A DNA stretch of 64,000 bases from Curtobacterium sp. VKM Ac-1395 (GCF_015350975.1 NZ_JADKRX010000009.1:17618-81617), one strand, 5' to 3'; shown: positions 1-8,609, counted from the first letter of the stretch. Made by a program: numbers and translations. The notes: generated by a model from the sequence alone, not told the origin.

Positions 1-118
1 CGCCGACGCGGTCGGCGAGCGCACCGCCGTGGCACATCGCCCCGAGCAGGCCGTTGCCGACGGGGAGTGCATCGGTCCAGGTGGTCGCGGGGCCCCGGTA
101 CCGGAGCACGGCGCTCAT
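1..118 (-). CDS. GH95-type glycoside hydrolase, N-terminal fragment (runs off the window)
   Basis: Only the first 39 codons are present; the gene continues leftward beyond the window. It starts at ATG, overlapping the stop of the upstream isomerase gene as ATGA. The translation shows a pattern with the motifs PATTWTDALPVGNG and LGAM, the hallmark N-terminal segment of family 95 glycoside hydrolases (alpha-L-fucosidase or alpha-L-galactosidase type, an inverting (alpha/alpha)6 enzyme). No signal peptide precedes the motif, so an intracellular enzyme acting on imported oligosaccharide is inferred. It is the last visible gene of the leftward sugar operon. Substrate cannot be decided from this fragment. 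Confidence 0.7.
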   Translation of the reverse strand, partial: MSAVLRYRGPATTWTDALPVGNGLLGAMCHGGALADRVG

Positions 119-1038
119 GCGGACCCCAGCGGGACGTGGGCGGCGACGCTCCGCACGACACGGTCGACGACGACGGCGGGCGCGGTGTCCCACACGGACT
201 GGTTGAAGATCTCGACCTCCACGTCTCCGGTGTACCCGGCAGCGGCGACCGCCGCACCGATCGGGCCGAAGTCGATGTGCCCGTCGCCCGGGTACCCCCG
301 CGAGAGCAGGGGGTCGGCAGCGAGCGGGGTCACCCAGTCGCACACCTGGTACGTCGCGATCCGTCCGGCGGCACCGGCGCGGGCGATCGACGACTCGAGC
401 GCCGGGTCCCACCAGACGTGGAAGGTGTCGACGGCGACGCCGACCGCCTCGGCGGGGAAGGGTGCGGCCAGGTCGAGGGCCTGCGCGAGGGTGGAGACCA
501 CGGCACGGTCGGCCGCGTACATCGGGTGCAGGGGCTCCACGGCGAGCTGGACCCCGGCGTCGAGGGCGTGCGGCACGAGCTCGGTCAGGGCGTCGGCGAC
601 CCGGGCGCGGGCGGCACCGAGGTCCTTCGAGCCGCTGGGCAGTCCCCCGGCGACGAGGACCAGCACGGGTCGGGACCCGGGTGCGCCGGCACCGGCCAAC
701 GCCGCTGTCTCGTCGATGGCGCGGCGGTTGTCGTCCATGGCCAGTCGGCGCTCGGCCCCGTCGGCGAGGGTGAAGAACCCGCCGCGGCAGTGCGTCGACA
801 CGCGGAGCCCGGAGTCACGGACCATCCGCACGGCCTCGTCGAGCCCGACGTCGGCGACGGGTTCGCGCCAGGTGCCGATCGCCTCGACGCCCGCCGCGGT
901 CACCGCCGCGATGGCCTCGGCCAGGGAGGCGTGCTTCACCGTCGCCTGGTTGACCGAGAGCCGGGCCGCGCCGACGGCTGCCGCGTGGCGGGCCGCGCCG
1001 ACGGCTGCCGCGGGACGGGCCGGAGCCGGGGCGCTCAC
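115..1038 (-). CDS. Sugar phosphate isomerase/epimerase family TIM-barrel protein
   Basis: A 307-residue protein of the xylose-isomerase-like / AP endonuclease 2 barrel family. Metal-ligand style motifs are visible in order: VEPLHP, VDTFHVWWDP, HIDFG and the terminal VEVEIFN, fitting the Glu-Asp-His-Glu metal site of these epimerases and lyases. I chose the GTG at 1038 because it overlaps the stop of the DUF993 gene (GTGA) and because the reading frame further upstream lies inside that gene. Residues 8-24 hold a short alanine-rich repeat. Members of this family next to Gfo/Idh enzymes often epimerise keto-sugars or cleave 3-keto-glycosides; the exact reaction here is inferred only from context. 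Confidence 0.8.
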   Translation of the reverse strand: MSAPAPARPAAAVGAARHAAAVGAARLSVNQATVKHASLAEAIAAVTAAGVEAIGTWREPVADVGLDEAVRMVRDSGLRVSTHCRGGFFTLADGAERRLAMDDNRRAIDETAALAGAGAPGSRPVLVLVAGGLPSGSKDLGAARARVADALTELVPHALDAGVQLAVEPLHPMYAADRAVVSTLAQALDLAAPFPAEAVGVAVDTFHVWWDPALESSIARAGAAGRIATYQVCDWVTPLAADPLLSRGYPGDGHIDFGPIGAAVAAAGYTGDVEVEIFNQSVWDTAPAVVVDRVVRSVAAHVPLGSA

Positions 1039-2267
1039 GCGACCGACTCGGGGACGGGAGCGGCGTCGGCGGCCGAACCGGGCCTCCTGGCCGGCTGTGC
1101 ACCACGGACCGACGTGACGCGCCGGTCCACACCGTGCAGTGCGAGCAGCGCGTGCCAGCGCTCGGCCGCGGCCTCCGGGTGTTCGAGCGCACCGCAGGCG
1201 TTGGCGAGCCGGACCGTCTCCGACAGGTGCGGCAGGCTGCGGCCCGCGTGCAGCCCGCCGACCATCGCGGGTGACGACTGGTGACCGTTCAGCCAGGCCA
1301 GGAACGCGATCCCGGTCTTGTAGAACCACGTCGGGGCGGCGAAGACATGGCGCGCGAGGGCCTCGGTCGGGCCGAGGACGGCGCGGAAGGCGGCCTCGTC
1401 CGGCAGGGCACGGACCGCGGCGGACGCGGCGGGTCCGACGGCGGCGAAGGCACCGAGCAGCGCGTCCGAGTGCGCGGACCCGTCGCCGGCGATGAGGTCG
1501 ACGTAGTGGAAGTCGTCGCCCGTGTACATGCGGGTGCCCTCGGGCAGACGGGCACGGAGGGCGACCTCGGCCGACGCGTCGAGCAGGCTCATCTTGATCC
1601 CGCTGACCCGCTCGCCCGCGTCACGCATCACCGCGAGCACCGTCTCGGGTGCCGACCGCTCGTCGCCGAAGTAGCCGGCGAGCGCCGGGTCGAAGGCGGC
1701 ACCGAGCCAGTGCAGGACGACGGGTGCCCCGGCGCGCGCGATGACCCGCTCGTAGACCGAGCGGTAGTCGTCTGGTCCGGACGCGGCGCGCGCGAGGTGG
1801 CGGCTCGCCATCAGGACCACGCCGGCGCCGGCGTCCTCGGCGTGGTGGAGCTGGCGGACGTAGGCGTCGACGATCGCGTCGAGGCTGGCGTCCTCGGACG
1901 CCAGGTCGTCGGTGTTCACCCCGACGACGATCCGACCGCCGACGCTCGCGGCCTCGGCGGCGCTGCGGATGACGAGCTCGCGGGTCGCGGCCGGGTCGAG
2001 GCCCATGTTGCGCTGCGCCGTGTCCATCGCGTCGGCGACGCCGAGGCCCCAGGACCACAGGTGGTGCCGGAAGGCCAGGGTGCTGTCCCAGTCGAGGTCG
2101 GCCGGGGCGCCGGGCGTGGTGTCGGACCCGACGCGGGGCACGACGTGGGCGGCGGCGTACACGACGCGCTCGGTCAGCGGGCCGTCGGGCCTGGTCCACG
2201 TGGGTGCGGGCTGCAGGGGCACCGTCGTGGTGGTGCCGTCGGCGGCGAGCAGGGTCAGGTCCGTCAT
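1035..2267 (-). CDS. DUF993 family protein (dihydrodipicolinate synthase-like barrel)
   Basis: A 410-residue protein matching the pattern of DUF993, a family distantly related to the DapA/aldolase TIM barrels. Recognisable segments are RNMGLDP, GVNTDDL, PVVLHWLG, SGIKMSLLD and MYTGDDFHY; the lysine in SGIKMS is where an aldolase Schiff-base lysine would sit (inference). The ATG start overlaps the stop of the preceding dehydrogenase gene (ATGA) and its own stop overlaps the isomerase start (GTGA), so the three enzymes are translationally coupled. A Gfo/Idh dehydrogenase, DUF993 and an isomerase/epimerase often occur together in actinobacterial sugar operons; the chemistry of DUF993 is not known to me. 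Confidence 0.8.
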   Translation of the reverse strand: MTDLTLLAADGTTTTVPLQPAPTWTRPDGPLTERVVYAAAHVVPRVGSDTTPGAPADLDWDSTLAFRHHLWSWGLGVADAMDTAQRNMGLDPAATRELVIRSAAEAASVGGRIVVGVNTDDLASEDASLDAIVDAYVRQLHHAEDAGAGVVLMASRHLARAASGPDDYRSVYERVIARAGAPVVLHWLGAAFDPALAGYFGDERSAPETVLAVMRDAGERVSGIKMSLLDASAEVALRARLPEGTRMYTGDDFHYVDLIAGDGSAHSDALLGAFAAVGPAASAAVRALPDEAAFRAVLGPTEALARHVFAAPTWFYKTGIAFLAWLNGHQSSPAMVGGLHAGRSLPHLSETVRLANACGALEHPEAAAERWHALLALHGVDRRVTSVRGAQPARRPGSAADAAPVPESVA

Positions 2268-3589
2268 GCGGAGACCGCCTGGAGGCTCGGGTCGGTTCCG
2301 GCGGGGGTGCCGTCGGTCCGGTCGCCGGTCCGGTCGCCGGTCCGGTCGTCCGTCCGGTCGTCGGTCCGGTCGTCCGTCCGGTCGTCGGTCCGGTCGTCCG
2401 TCCGGTCGTCGGTCCGGTCGTCCGTCCGGTGCGGCTCGGGCAGGTGGAGTTCGGGCAGGTCGACGCGGCGGCCCTCGCGCGAGGACACGAGGCCGGCCTC
2501 GGCGAGCGCGACACCGCGGGCACCGGAGAGCAGGTCGTACGGGTGCGGGCGGCCGGCGACGAGGTCGCGCACGAAGTCCTCCCACTGCGCGCGGAACCCG
2601 TTGCCGTACTCGTCGTTGTCGGGGACCTCGAGCCACTGCCCGCGGTAGTCGCGGTCGTCGCGCAGGTCCGGGTTCCACACCGGCTTCGGCGTCGTCGTCC
2701 GCGGCTGGACCCGGCAGCCGAACAGCCCGACGACGGCGCTGCCGTGGGTGCCGTCGACCTGGAACTCGACGAGCTCGTCCCGGTCCACCCGCACGGCCCA
2801 GCTCGAGTTGATCTGCGCGGTGATCCCACCGGCCAGGTCGAACACCCCGTACGCGGCGTCGTCCGCGGTGGCCGGGTAGGCGCGGCCCTGCTCGTCGGTG
2901 CGCTCGGGGATGTGCGTGACGGCGCGGGCGTACACCGACTCGACGCGGCCGAACAGCTGCTCGAGGACGTAGTTCCAGTGCGGGAACATGTCGACGACGA
3001 TGCCGCCGCCGTCCTCGCTGCGGTAGTTCCAGCTCGGGCGCTGGGCGTCCTGCCAGTCCCCCTCGAAGACCCAGTAGCCGAACTCGCCGCGGACCGAGAG
3101 CACCCGGCCGAAGAACCCGGAGTCGATGAGCCGGGCGAGCTTGCGCAGGCCGGGCAGGTAGAGCTTGTCGTGCACGACGCCGGTCGGTACGCCGGCCTCG
3201 GCAGCCAGGCGGGCGAGCTCGAGGGCCTCGGCGGAGGTCTCCGCGGTCGGCTTCTCGGTGTAGACCGCCTTGCCCGCGGCGATCGCCCGGCGGATGGCGT
3301 CGGTGCGGGCGCTCGTGACCGCGAAGTCGGCGAAGACGTCCCAGCGCGGGTCGGCGAGCGCGGCGTCGAGGTCCGTCGTCCAGTGCTCCAGGCCGTGGCG
3401 CCGGGCGATCTCCTCGAGCTTGCCGGCGTTCCGGCCGACGAGCACCGGTTCGAGCTGCACCCGGGAGCCGTCGGGCAGCAGCACGCCGCCGTCCTGCCGG
3501 ATGGCGAGCACCGAGCGGACGAGGTGCTGCCGGTAGCCCATGCGTCCCGTGACGCCGTTCATGATGATGCCGAGGGTGCGGGTGGTCAA
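2264..3589 (-). CDS. Gfo/Idh/MocA family NAD(P)-dependent dehydrogenase with repetitive C-terminus
   Basis: A 441-residue oxidoreductase and first gene of the leftward sugar operon. The N-terminal Rossmann segment (TLGIIMNGVTGRMG) and the TEKPTAE motif (the EKP catalytic signature) identify the family; the middle contains the GGGIVVDMFPHWNY region that usually carries the catalytic Asp/His. The TTG start at 3589 is preferred because AGGAG lies 6 nt upstream and a LacI-type operator lies 40 nt upstream. After the core, residues from about 385 onward are a tetrapeptide repeat RTDD/RTGD encoded by a 12-bp minisatellite, which is not part of the enzyme fold. Likely oxidises a sugar hydroxyl to a keto group; substrate unknown. 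Confidence 0.85.
   Translation of the reverse strand: MTTRTLGIIMNGVTGRMGYRQHLVRSVLAIRQDGGVLLPDGSRVQLEPVLVGRNAGKLEEIARRHGLEHWTTDLDAALADPRWDVFADFAVTSARTDAIRRAIAAGKAVYTEKPTAETSAEALELARLAAEAGVPTGVVHDKLYLPGLRKLARLIDSGFFGRVLSVRGEFGYWVFEGDWQDAQRPSWNYRSEDGGGIVVDMFPHWNYVLEQLFGRVESVYARAVTHIPERTDEQGRAYPATADDAAYGVFDLAGGITAQINSSWAVRVDRDELVEFQVDGTHGSAVVGLFGCRVQPRTTTPKPVWNPDLRDDRDYRGQWLEVPDNDEYGNGFRAQWEDFVRDLVAGRPHPYDLLSGARGVALAEAGLVSSREGRRVDLPELHLPEPHRTDDRTDDRTDDRTDDRTDDRTDDRTDDRTGDRTGDRTDGTPAGTDPSLQAVSA
2316..2431. repeat. 12-bp tandem repeat (9 units) encoding RTDD/RTGD
   Basis: Nine head-to-tail copies of gtccggtcgtcc / gtccggtcgtcg (the first two read gtccggtcgccg), followed by a partial tenth. The third base of the last codon alternates, so the array also has a 24-bp higher-order period. 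It is in frame in the C-terminus of the Gfo/Idh gene, so copy-number change lengthens or shortens a charged tail without a frameshift. Confidence 0.95.
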
Positions 3590-3628
3590 CGCGTGCTCCT
3601 TTGCTCGCCGAGCTGCTCCCGCCGGTGC

Positions 3629-3642
3629 GGAAAGCGCTTGCC
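3629..3642. promoter_or_regulatory. Probable LacI-family operator upstream of the leftward operon
   Basis: The 14-mer ggaaagcgcttgcc is a near-perfect palindrome centred on AGCGCT, the typical CG-centred core of LacI/GalR operators. It lies 40 bp before the TTG start of the Gfo/Idh gene and is identical to the site at 5162-5175 in front of the ABC transporter operon. The repressor gene lies between the two sites. Confidence 0.8.
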
Positions 3643-3974
3643 CGGCACCGTACACCACGGCGTGCTCGGAGCGCAGCCCCGAGGTCGGCGGCCGCGTGCG
3701 GAGGCCGGGTCAGGAGTGCCGGGCCGGATCCCCGGGGCACCGAGCGGTCATGACACCCCGCTCACGTCCGCCGAGCGGGCACGACTCGTCGATCGACCCC
3801 GTGCGGGACGACGAGCTGTGGCCGGTGGACGACACACGAGCGGGGTGTTGCGACCGGTCGACGAGCGCGCGGGGCCGGGGACGGCAGGGCGGCGGCCGGG
3901 GTGTCGGCAGGGCGGCGCTCGGGCTGTCGGTCGAGGTGTCGGTCGGGGTGTCGGTCGAGGTGCCGGCCGGGGTG
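3643..3974. other. Gene-free stretch between lacI-type gene and Gfo/Idh gene, with a 12-bp repeat at one end
   Basis: No convincing coding frame is present; the open frames here lack family motifs. Positions 3926-3973, directly after the repressor stop codon, hold four 12-bp units of the form gtcggtcgaggt / gtcggtcggggt (the last one degenerate). The rest should contain the promoter of the leftward operon, but I could not settle on -35 and -10 boxes; TACGGT read on the minus strand just upstream of the operator is only a weak candidate. Confidence 0.6.
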
Positions 3975-5006
3975 TCAGCGCGCGGTGCTCGCGCGCAGGA
4001 CGACCTCGCCGTCGACGTCGTCCGCGTCGTCGTCGGTGCCGAGCGCCCGACGGACCGCCCGCGCGCCGATCTCCTCGAGCGGCAGCCGCACGGTGCTGAG
4101 CGCCGGCACGACGTCGACGAGCATCCGCACGTCGTCGAACCCCGCGACACCGATGTCGACGCCGGGGACGAGGCCGCGCTCGCGGATCGCCGTGAGCGCC
4201 CCGACCGCCATCAGGTCCGTGACGGCGAACACGCACCGCGGCGGCGATCCCGCGTCGAGCAGCTGGGTCATGGCCTGGTAGCCGCCGTCCCGCGAGAACG
4301 CCGACGGCACCACGGCCCCGTGGTCGAGCCGGATGCCGTGGGCGGCGAGTCCGGCGACGAAGCCCTCGACCCGGGCGTGCGCGGTCACGAGGTCGGGCTC
4401 CCCCGCCAGCACGGCGAAGGACCGGTGCCCCTGCTCGACGAGCGCTCCCGCCAGGGCCGCGGCGCCGCTGAGGTTCCGGACGACGAGGGCGTGGACGCCC
4501 TCGACACCGGCGGCGGCCCCGTCCACGTCGGACACCAGCGCCGAGACCCCGGCGCCCCCGGCGACCAGGGCGGCGATGCCGTCCCGGACGGCGTCCCCGT
4601 TCCCACCGAGGTGCCGACTGACGGCGAGCACCACGGCGCGCGGGCGGAGGCCGGCGACGACGTCGAGCACCTCGCGCTCACGGGAGGCGTCCCCGCCGGT
4701 CGAGGTGATCGTGACGACGAGCCCGGCCTCGTCTGCGGCCCGGATCGCACCGGCGGCGATCGCGGCGAAGTACGGGTCGGCGATGTCGCCGACGACGAGG
4801 GCCAACGAGGTCGTCGTGCCGCGGGCCACCGCCTGGGCCTGCACGTTCGCGGTGTAGTGCAGCTCGCGGGCCGCGACGTGCACCCGCTCCAGGAACTCCG
4901 GACGCACCCGACGAGCGCTGCCGTTCAGCGCACGGGACGCGGTGGCGAGGGAGACCCCGGCGCGCTGCGCGACGTCCGCCAGGGTCGCGGTGCTGCGGTC
5001 CGACAC
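3975..5006 (-). CDS. LacI-family transcriptional repressor of the sugar regulon
   Basis: A 343-residue regulator. The N-terminal helix-turn-helix reads ATLADVAQRAGVSLATASRAL with the hinge-proximal VRPEFLERV, followed by a periplasmic-binding-like effector domain (LALVVGDIADPYF, then AVTDLMAVGAL and VAGFDDVRM). It starts at GTG with GGAGAGGA about 10 nt upstream. It lies between the two operons it probably controls; identical 14-bp operators are found at 3629-3642 and 5162-5175. The effector is unknown and is likely the transported sugar or its keto derivative (inference). Confidence 0.9.
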   Translation of the reverse strand: MSDRSTATLADVAQRAGVSLATASRALNGSARRVRPEFLERVHVAARELHYTANVQAQAVARGTTTSLALVVGDIADPYFAAIAAGAIRAADEAGLVVTITSTGGDASREREVLDVVAGLRPRAVVLAVSRHLGGNGDAVRDGIAALVAGGAGVSALVSDVDGAAAGVEGVHALVVRNLSGAAALAGALVEQGHRSFAVLAGEPDLVTAHARVEGFVAGLAAHGIRLDHGAVVPSAFSRDGGYQAMTQLLDAGSPPRCVFAVTDLMAVGALTAIRERGLVPGVDIGVAGFDDVRMLVDVVPALSTVRLPLEEIGARAVRRALGTDDDADDVDGEVVLRASTAR

Positions 5007-5161
5007 GACGGCGTCCTCTCCGGTGCGCGCTGCCGTGCGCGTCCGGCGTCAGGCTAGCGGTTTCCTCGGCCTCGACGCCGGAACCAGCCATGTCGAGGAG
5101 CGAGCGCGCGTGCCTGGGCGAGCCGAACCTCCCGGCCGACACCGATGTGAGGACAAATGCG

Positions 5162-5175
5162 GGAAAGCGCTTGCC
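5162..5175. promoter_or_regulatory. Probable LacI-family operator upstream of the ABC transporter operon
   Basis: Second exact copy of ggaaagcgcttgcc. It overlaps the first five bases of the candidate -35 box TTGCCG, so repressor binding would block RNA polymerase directly. Confidence 0.8.
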
Positions 5176-5200
5176 GAACTGCCCCCGGGTCGTGTAGACA
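5171..5200 (+). promoter_or_regulatory. Candidate promoter of the ABC transporter operon
   Basis: TTGCCG at 5171-5176 and TAGACA at 5195-5200 are separated by 18 bp. The -35 box overlaps the operator and the transcript would begin roughly 70 bp before the binding-protein start codon. Assigned by eye only. Confidence 0.5.
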
Positions 5201-5274
5201 ATGGACCCTCGGCCGAGACATCCCGAATGCTCGTCCACGGCGAACAGCCCGTGGCCCGAACGAAAGCAGTGACG

Positions 5275-6555
5275 ATGAAGTCATCCAAACGAGTGCTCGC
5301 ACTCGCCGGCGGCCTCGCCGCCCTCGCGCTCCTCTCCGGCTGCGCCTCCGGTGGTTCCGGGGACGACGGCGGGAAGGTGGACAAGCTGACGTTCTGGCTG
5401 TCGACCTCGACCGCGCAGGAGAAGGGCTACCAGGACCTGGCCACCGCGTACGAGAAGGAGTCGGGCGTCAACGTGCGGATCGTGAACCTGCCGTACGACG
5501 GCCTGCAGACGAAGCTCCGCGAGTCCGCCCAGGCGAAGTCGCTGCCGGACGTGGTCCGTGCTGCCGCCATCGACCCGATCTGGACGTCGCAGACGGTCGA
5601 CCTCAGCTCGATCACCGACAAGAAGGCCACCGGCATCAACCAGGACCTCGTCGCGAAGGCGAAGGACGGCAAGGTCCTCTCGATCCCGTCCGACATCACC
5701 GCGGCGGGCCTGTTCGTGAACAAGTCGCTGTTCGAGAAAGCGGGCGTCAGCTACCCGACCGACCCGGCGAAGGCGTGGACCTGGGACGAGTTCCTGAAGG
5801 CCGCCGACGAGGTCAAGGCGAAGACCGGCGCGAAGTACGACCTGACGTTCGACGCCTCGCCCTCGCGACTGCGTGCGTACATGTACACGAAGGGCACGAC
5901 CTTCCTCGAGCAGCAGAAGGACGGCTCGTTCGAGAGCAACGCGAAGATGGTCGGCGCGCTGCAGGACTTCGCCGACATGAACGACGACAAGACGATGCCG
6001 AAGTCCGTCTGGGCCAGCGGGCAGGACCCGAACGCGCTGTTCAAGAGCGGCCAGGTCGTCGCGTACTTCTCCGGTGTCTGGCAGACCTCGGACTTCGCGT
6101 CGAACGTCGACTTCGACTGGGCGAGCGCCGCGACCCCCGCCGACCCGACCCACGCCACGGAGATCAACTACGGCGGCAACATCGTCGGGTTCGCCAACTC
6201 CGACGCCCGCGGTGCCGCCGCGAAGAAGTTCATCGAGTACATGTACGAGCCGGCGAACTACACCAAGCTCTCCGCCACCAACGGCTTCCTGCCGGTGGAG
6301 AACGGGCTCGACATCGACTACCCGTTCACCTCGCAGGCCGCCAAGGACTCGTTCGCGCTGTACACGAAGGAGATCGAGGCCGCTGACCCGATCTCGAGTG
6401 CCTACGCCAACGAGGCCTCCACCTGGGCGATCGAGGGCAAGGAACTCGGCACCGACCCCACCACCACCGAGGTCGGCAAGCTCATCAACGGGCAGCAGTC
6501 GGCGAAGAAGACGCTCGACACGATCACGAAGTACTACGAGGAACAGGTCGGCTGA
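5275..6555 (+). CDS. ABC transporter sugar-binding lipoprotein (CUT1, family 1 extracellular solute-binding)
   Basis: A 426-residue lipoprotein, with a basic N-terminus (MKSSKR), a hydrophobic stretch and the lipobox LSGC with Cys at residue 23. The mature part shows features of carbohydrate-binding proteins: LTFWLSTSTAQEKGYQDLATA near the start, VVRAAAIDPIW, then GLFVNKSLFEKAGV, WTWDEFLKAADE and AAKKFIEYMYEP. It is first in the rightward operon with two permeases 3' of it, so it delivers an oligosaccharide or glycoside to the membrane complex. No ATPase gene is present nearby; a shared MsmK-type ATPase elsewhere is presumed. Expression is probably repressed through the operator overlapping its promoter. 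Confidence 0.93.
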   Translation: MKSSKRVLALAGGLAALALLSGCASGGSGDDGGKVDKLTFWLSTSTAQEKGYQDLATAYEKESGVNVRIVNLPYDGLQTKLRESAQAKSLPDVVRAAAIDPIWTSQTVDLSSITDKKATGINQDLVAKAKDGKVLSIPSDITAAGLFVNKSLFEKAGVSYPTDPAKAWTWDEFLKAADEVKAKTGAKYDLTFDASPSRLRAYMYTKGTTFLEQQKDGSFESNAKMVGALQDFADMNDDKTMPKSVWASGQDPNALFKSGQVVAYFSGVWQTSDFASNVDFDWASAATPADPTHATEINYGGNIVGFANSDARGAAAKKFIEYMYEPANYTKLSATNGFLPVENGLDIDYPFTSQAAKDSFALYTKEIEAADPISSAYANEASTWAIEGKELGTDPTTTEVGKLINGQQSAKKTLDTITKYYEEQVG

Positions 6556-6562
6556 CGACCTC

Positions 6563-6590
6563 GGCCGCCGGGTGCGTGCACCCGGCGGCC
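6563..6590 (+). other. Intercistronic hairpin after the binding-protein gene
   Basis: A perfect 13-bp stem (ggccgccgggtgc and its complement) with a 2-nt loop directly follows the binding-protein stop and precedes the first permease. Such a stem could stabilise the upstream message or attenuate transcription so that binding protein exceeds permease; this role is inferred from position. Confidence 0.6.
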
Positions 6591-6660
6591 GCCCCTCCGG
6601 GTGCCCGCGTCCGGCGGCCGCCCCTCCCTCACCCCGGCACGACGAACGAAGAGGATCATC

Positions 6661-7635
6661 GTGAGCACCAGCACCGCAGCGGGTGACGTCACCGCCACCG
6701 CGGCCGTCCCACCCGGACCAGCCCGGTCGAGCACGCCGGGCCGACCACGCCGTCGCCGCTCCGGCGTCAGCCGACCGGTCCTCGCGCCGATCGCCTTCGT
6801 CGCCGTCAACGCCGTGCTGTTCGTCGTGTTCTTCGTGTGGCCCGCCGTCATCGGCCTCGGCTACTCGTTCACCGACTACAACGGCGTGAGCGACCCGACG
6901 TTCATCGGCCTGGAGAACTACACCGAGCTCTTCGGCGACTCCACCTTCTACGCCGCACTGGTCCGCACCCTGATCTACGCGGTCGTCGCCGTCCCGCTCG
7001 GCTTCGTGCTGTCGCTCTCGATGGCCCTGATGCTCACGAGCCCCGCCGCGAAGGGCCGGAGCGTCGCCCGCATCGTGTTCTTCGTCCCGTGGCTGATCTC
7101 CCCCATCGTCACCGGTGTCATCTGGCGGTGGATGTTCGGCGAGAACTTCGGCCTGGCGAACTTCGTCATCGAGTCCCTCGGCGGGAAGGCCGTGCCGTGG
7201 CAGTCGAACGCCGACCTGTCCCTGCTCGTGGTGATCTTCGCCACCGCGTGGGCCGGCGCCGCGTTCAACATGCTGCTGTTCGTCGCCGCCATCCGCAACG
7301 TCCCGCAGTCGTACTACGAGGCCGCGTCGCTCGACGGCGCCGGTGCGTGGCACCAGTTCCGCTACATCACGCTGCCGAGCATCGCGCCGACCTCGTTCAT
7401 CGTGGTGCTGCTGTCCTCGCTCGGGGCGTTCAAGGAGTTCGCCACGATCCAGGCGCTCAACAACGGCGGTCCGGGCACCGACAACAACCTGCTCGTGCAG
7501 TACATCTACACGAACGGGTTCCAGAACGCCCACATCGGCTACGCGAGCGCCGCGTCGATGGTCCTCATGCTGATCCTCATGGCCATCGCGCTGATCCAGC
7601 TCGCCATGAACCGCCGGACGGAGTCACGCCGATGA
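6661..7635 (+). CDS. ABC sugar transporter permease, MalF/UgpA type
   Basis: A 324-residue inner-membrane permease. After a 35-residue basic cytoplasmic N-terminus, six hydrophobic segments can be seen, beginning with LAPIAFVAVNAVLFVVFFVW. The cytoplasmic EAA loop reads YYEAASLDGAGAWHQFRYITLP, the contact point with the ATPase subunit. I chose the GTG at 6661 because AGAGG lies 6 nt upstream and residues before it are not conserved in kind. Its stop overlaps the next permease start (ATGA). With the following gene it forms the heterodimeric channel of a CUT1 importer. Confidence 0.92.
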   Translation: MSTSTAAGDVTATAAVPPGPARSSTPGRPRRRRSGVSRPVLAPIAFVAVNAVLFVVFFVWPAVIGLGYSFTDYNGVSDPTFIGLENYTELFGDSTFYAALVRTLIYAVVAVPLGFVLSLSMALMLTSPAAKGRSVARIVFFVPWLISPIVTGVIWRWMFGENFGLANFVIESLGGKAVPWQSNADLSLLVVIFATAWAGAAFNMLLFVAAIRNVPQSYYEAASLDGAGAWHQFRYITLPSIAPTSFIVVLLSSLGAFKEFATIQALNNGGPGTDNNLLVQYIYTNGFQNAHIGYASAASMVLMLILMAIALIQLAMNRRTESRR

Positions 7636-8609
7636 CCGACACGACCCTCCCGTCGACGCACGCGGGCGCGGCCGCGACCACTGGAGCCGCCACGAGCCCC
7701 GCCGGCGTCGCCGCCGCGACCACCGCCGCCGCCGTCACCGACCAGGTGACCAAGCGCAGCGGCCGCTCCGGTGGCCCCAGCCGGACCCGCACCCCGCGCG
7801 GCAAGGCGATCGCCGCGACCGCCCTGCTCTGGGTCTTCATCATCGCGTTCGGCTTCCCGGTGCTCTGGTTCGTCCTCAGCGCCTTCAAGCCGGGCAGCGA
7901 GCTGTTCTCCTACCCGCTGACCCTGCTGCCGAAGCAGTGGTCGGTGTCCGGGTTCACCGAGGCATGGTCGAGCTTCGACTTCGCCCGGTACTTCGGCAAC
8001 ACGATCATCGTCGCCCTCGTCACGACGGTGCTGACGGTCCTGGCGAGCGCCTGCACCGGCTACGCCCTGGCCAAGTACGACAACAAGTGGCTCAAGGTGT
8101 TTTTCGTCTGCATCCTCGCGACGACGATGCTCCCCACCGAGGTCATCCTCGCCCCGACCTTCATCGTGATCCGCGACCTCGGCCTGTACGACTCGCTCGC
8201 CGGCATCATCGTGCCGTCGGTGATCACCGCGACCGGCATCTTCATGTTCCGCCAGTTCTTCCTCACGGTCCCCGACGACCTCGTCGAGGCCGCGCGGATC
8301 GACGGCGCGAGCGAGTTCGGCATCTTCGTCCGCATCATGCTGCCGATCTCCCGCCCGATCATGCTGACCCTGGCGATCTTCTCGTTCCAGTGGCGCTGGA
8401 ACGACTACATCTGGCCGCTGCTCGTGCTGAACGACCCGCACCAGTTCACGATCCAGATCGCCCTGCAGAGCATCGTCGGGGCCGAGAACGTGAACTGGAC
8501 CGTGCTCCTCGGTGCCTCGGTCATCTCGATCCTGCCCCTGCTGCTCCTGTACCTGGTGTTCCAGAAGTACGTGAACGGTGCCGACCTCAACGCGGGACTG
8601 AAGGACTGA
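7632..8609 (+). CDS. ABC sugar transporter permease, MalG/UgpE type
   Basis: A 325-residue permease with an unusually long Ala/Thr-rich and basic N-terminal tail of about 60 residues before the first membrane segment (AIAATALLWVFIIAFGFP). The EAA motif is present as LVEAARIDGASEFGIFVRIMLP. The start overlaps the previous gene by 4 nt and its TGA overlaps the next ATG by one base (TGATG), so the operon is tightly coupled. Pairs with the MalF-type subunit. The Ala/Thr tail is likely disordered and of unknown role. Confidence 0.92.
   Translation: MTDTTLPSTHAGAAATTGAATSPAGVAAATTAAAVTDQVTKRSGRSGGPSRTRTPRGKAIAATALLWVFIIAFGFPVLWFVLSAFKPGSELFSYPLTLLPKQWSVSGFTEAWSSFDFARYFGNTIIVALVTTVLTVLASACTGYALAKYDNKWLKVFFVCILATTMLPTEVILAPTFIVIRDLGLYDSLAGIIVPSVITATGIFMFRQFFLTVPDDLVEAARIDGASEFGIFVRIMLPISRPIMLTLAIFSFQWRWNDYIWPLLVLNDPHQFTIQIALQSIVGAENVNWTVLLGASVISILPLLLLYLVFQKYVNGADLNAGLKD

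Noticed and set aside
3540..5057. Plus-strand 505-codon frame opposite the LacI-type gene
   Set aside because: It is antisense to a canonical LacI protein and has no recognisable domain or ribosome-binding site.
5281..7533. A 750-codon open frame antisense to the binding-protein and permease genes
   Set aside because: GC-rich third positions keep opposite frames open; the translation has no motif and the plus-strand genes show lipobox, EAA loop and membrane helices.
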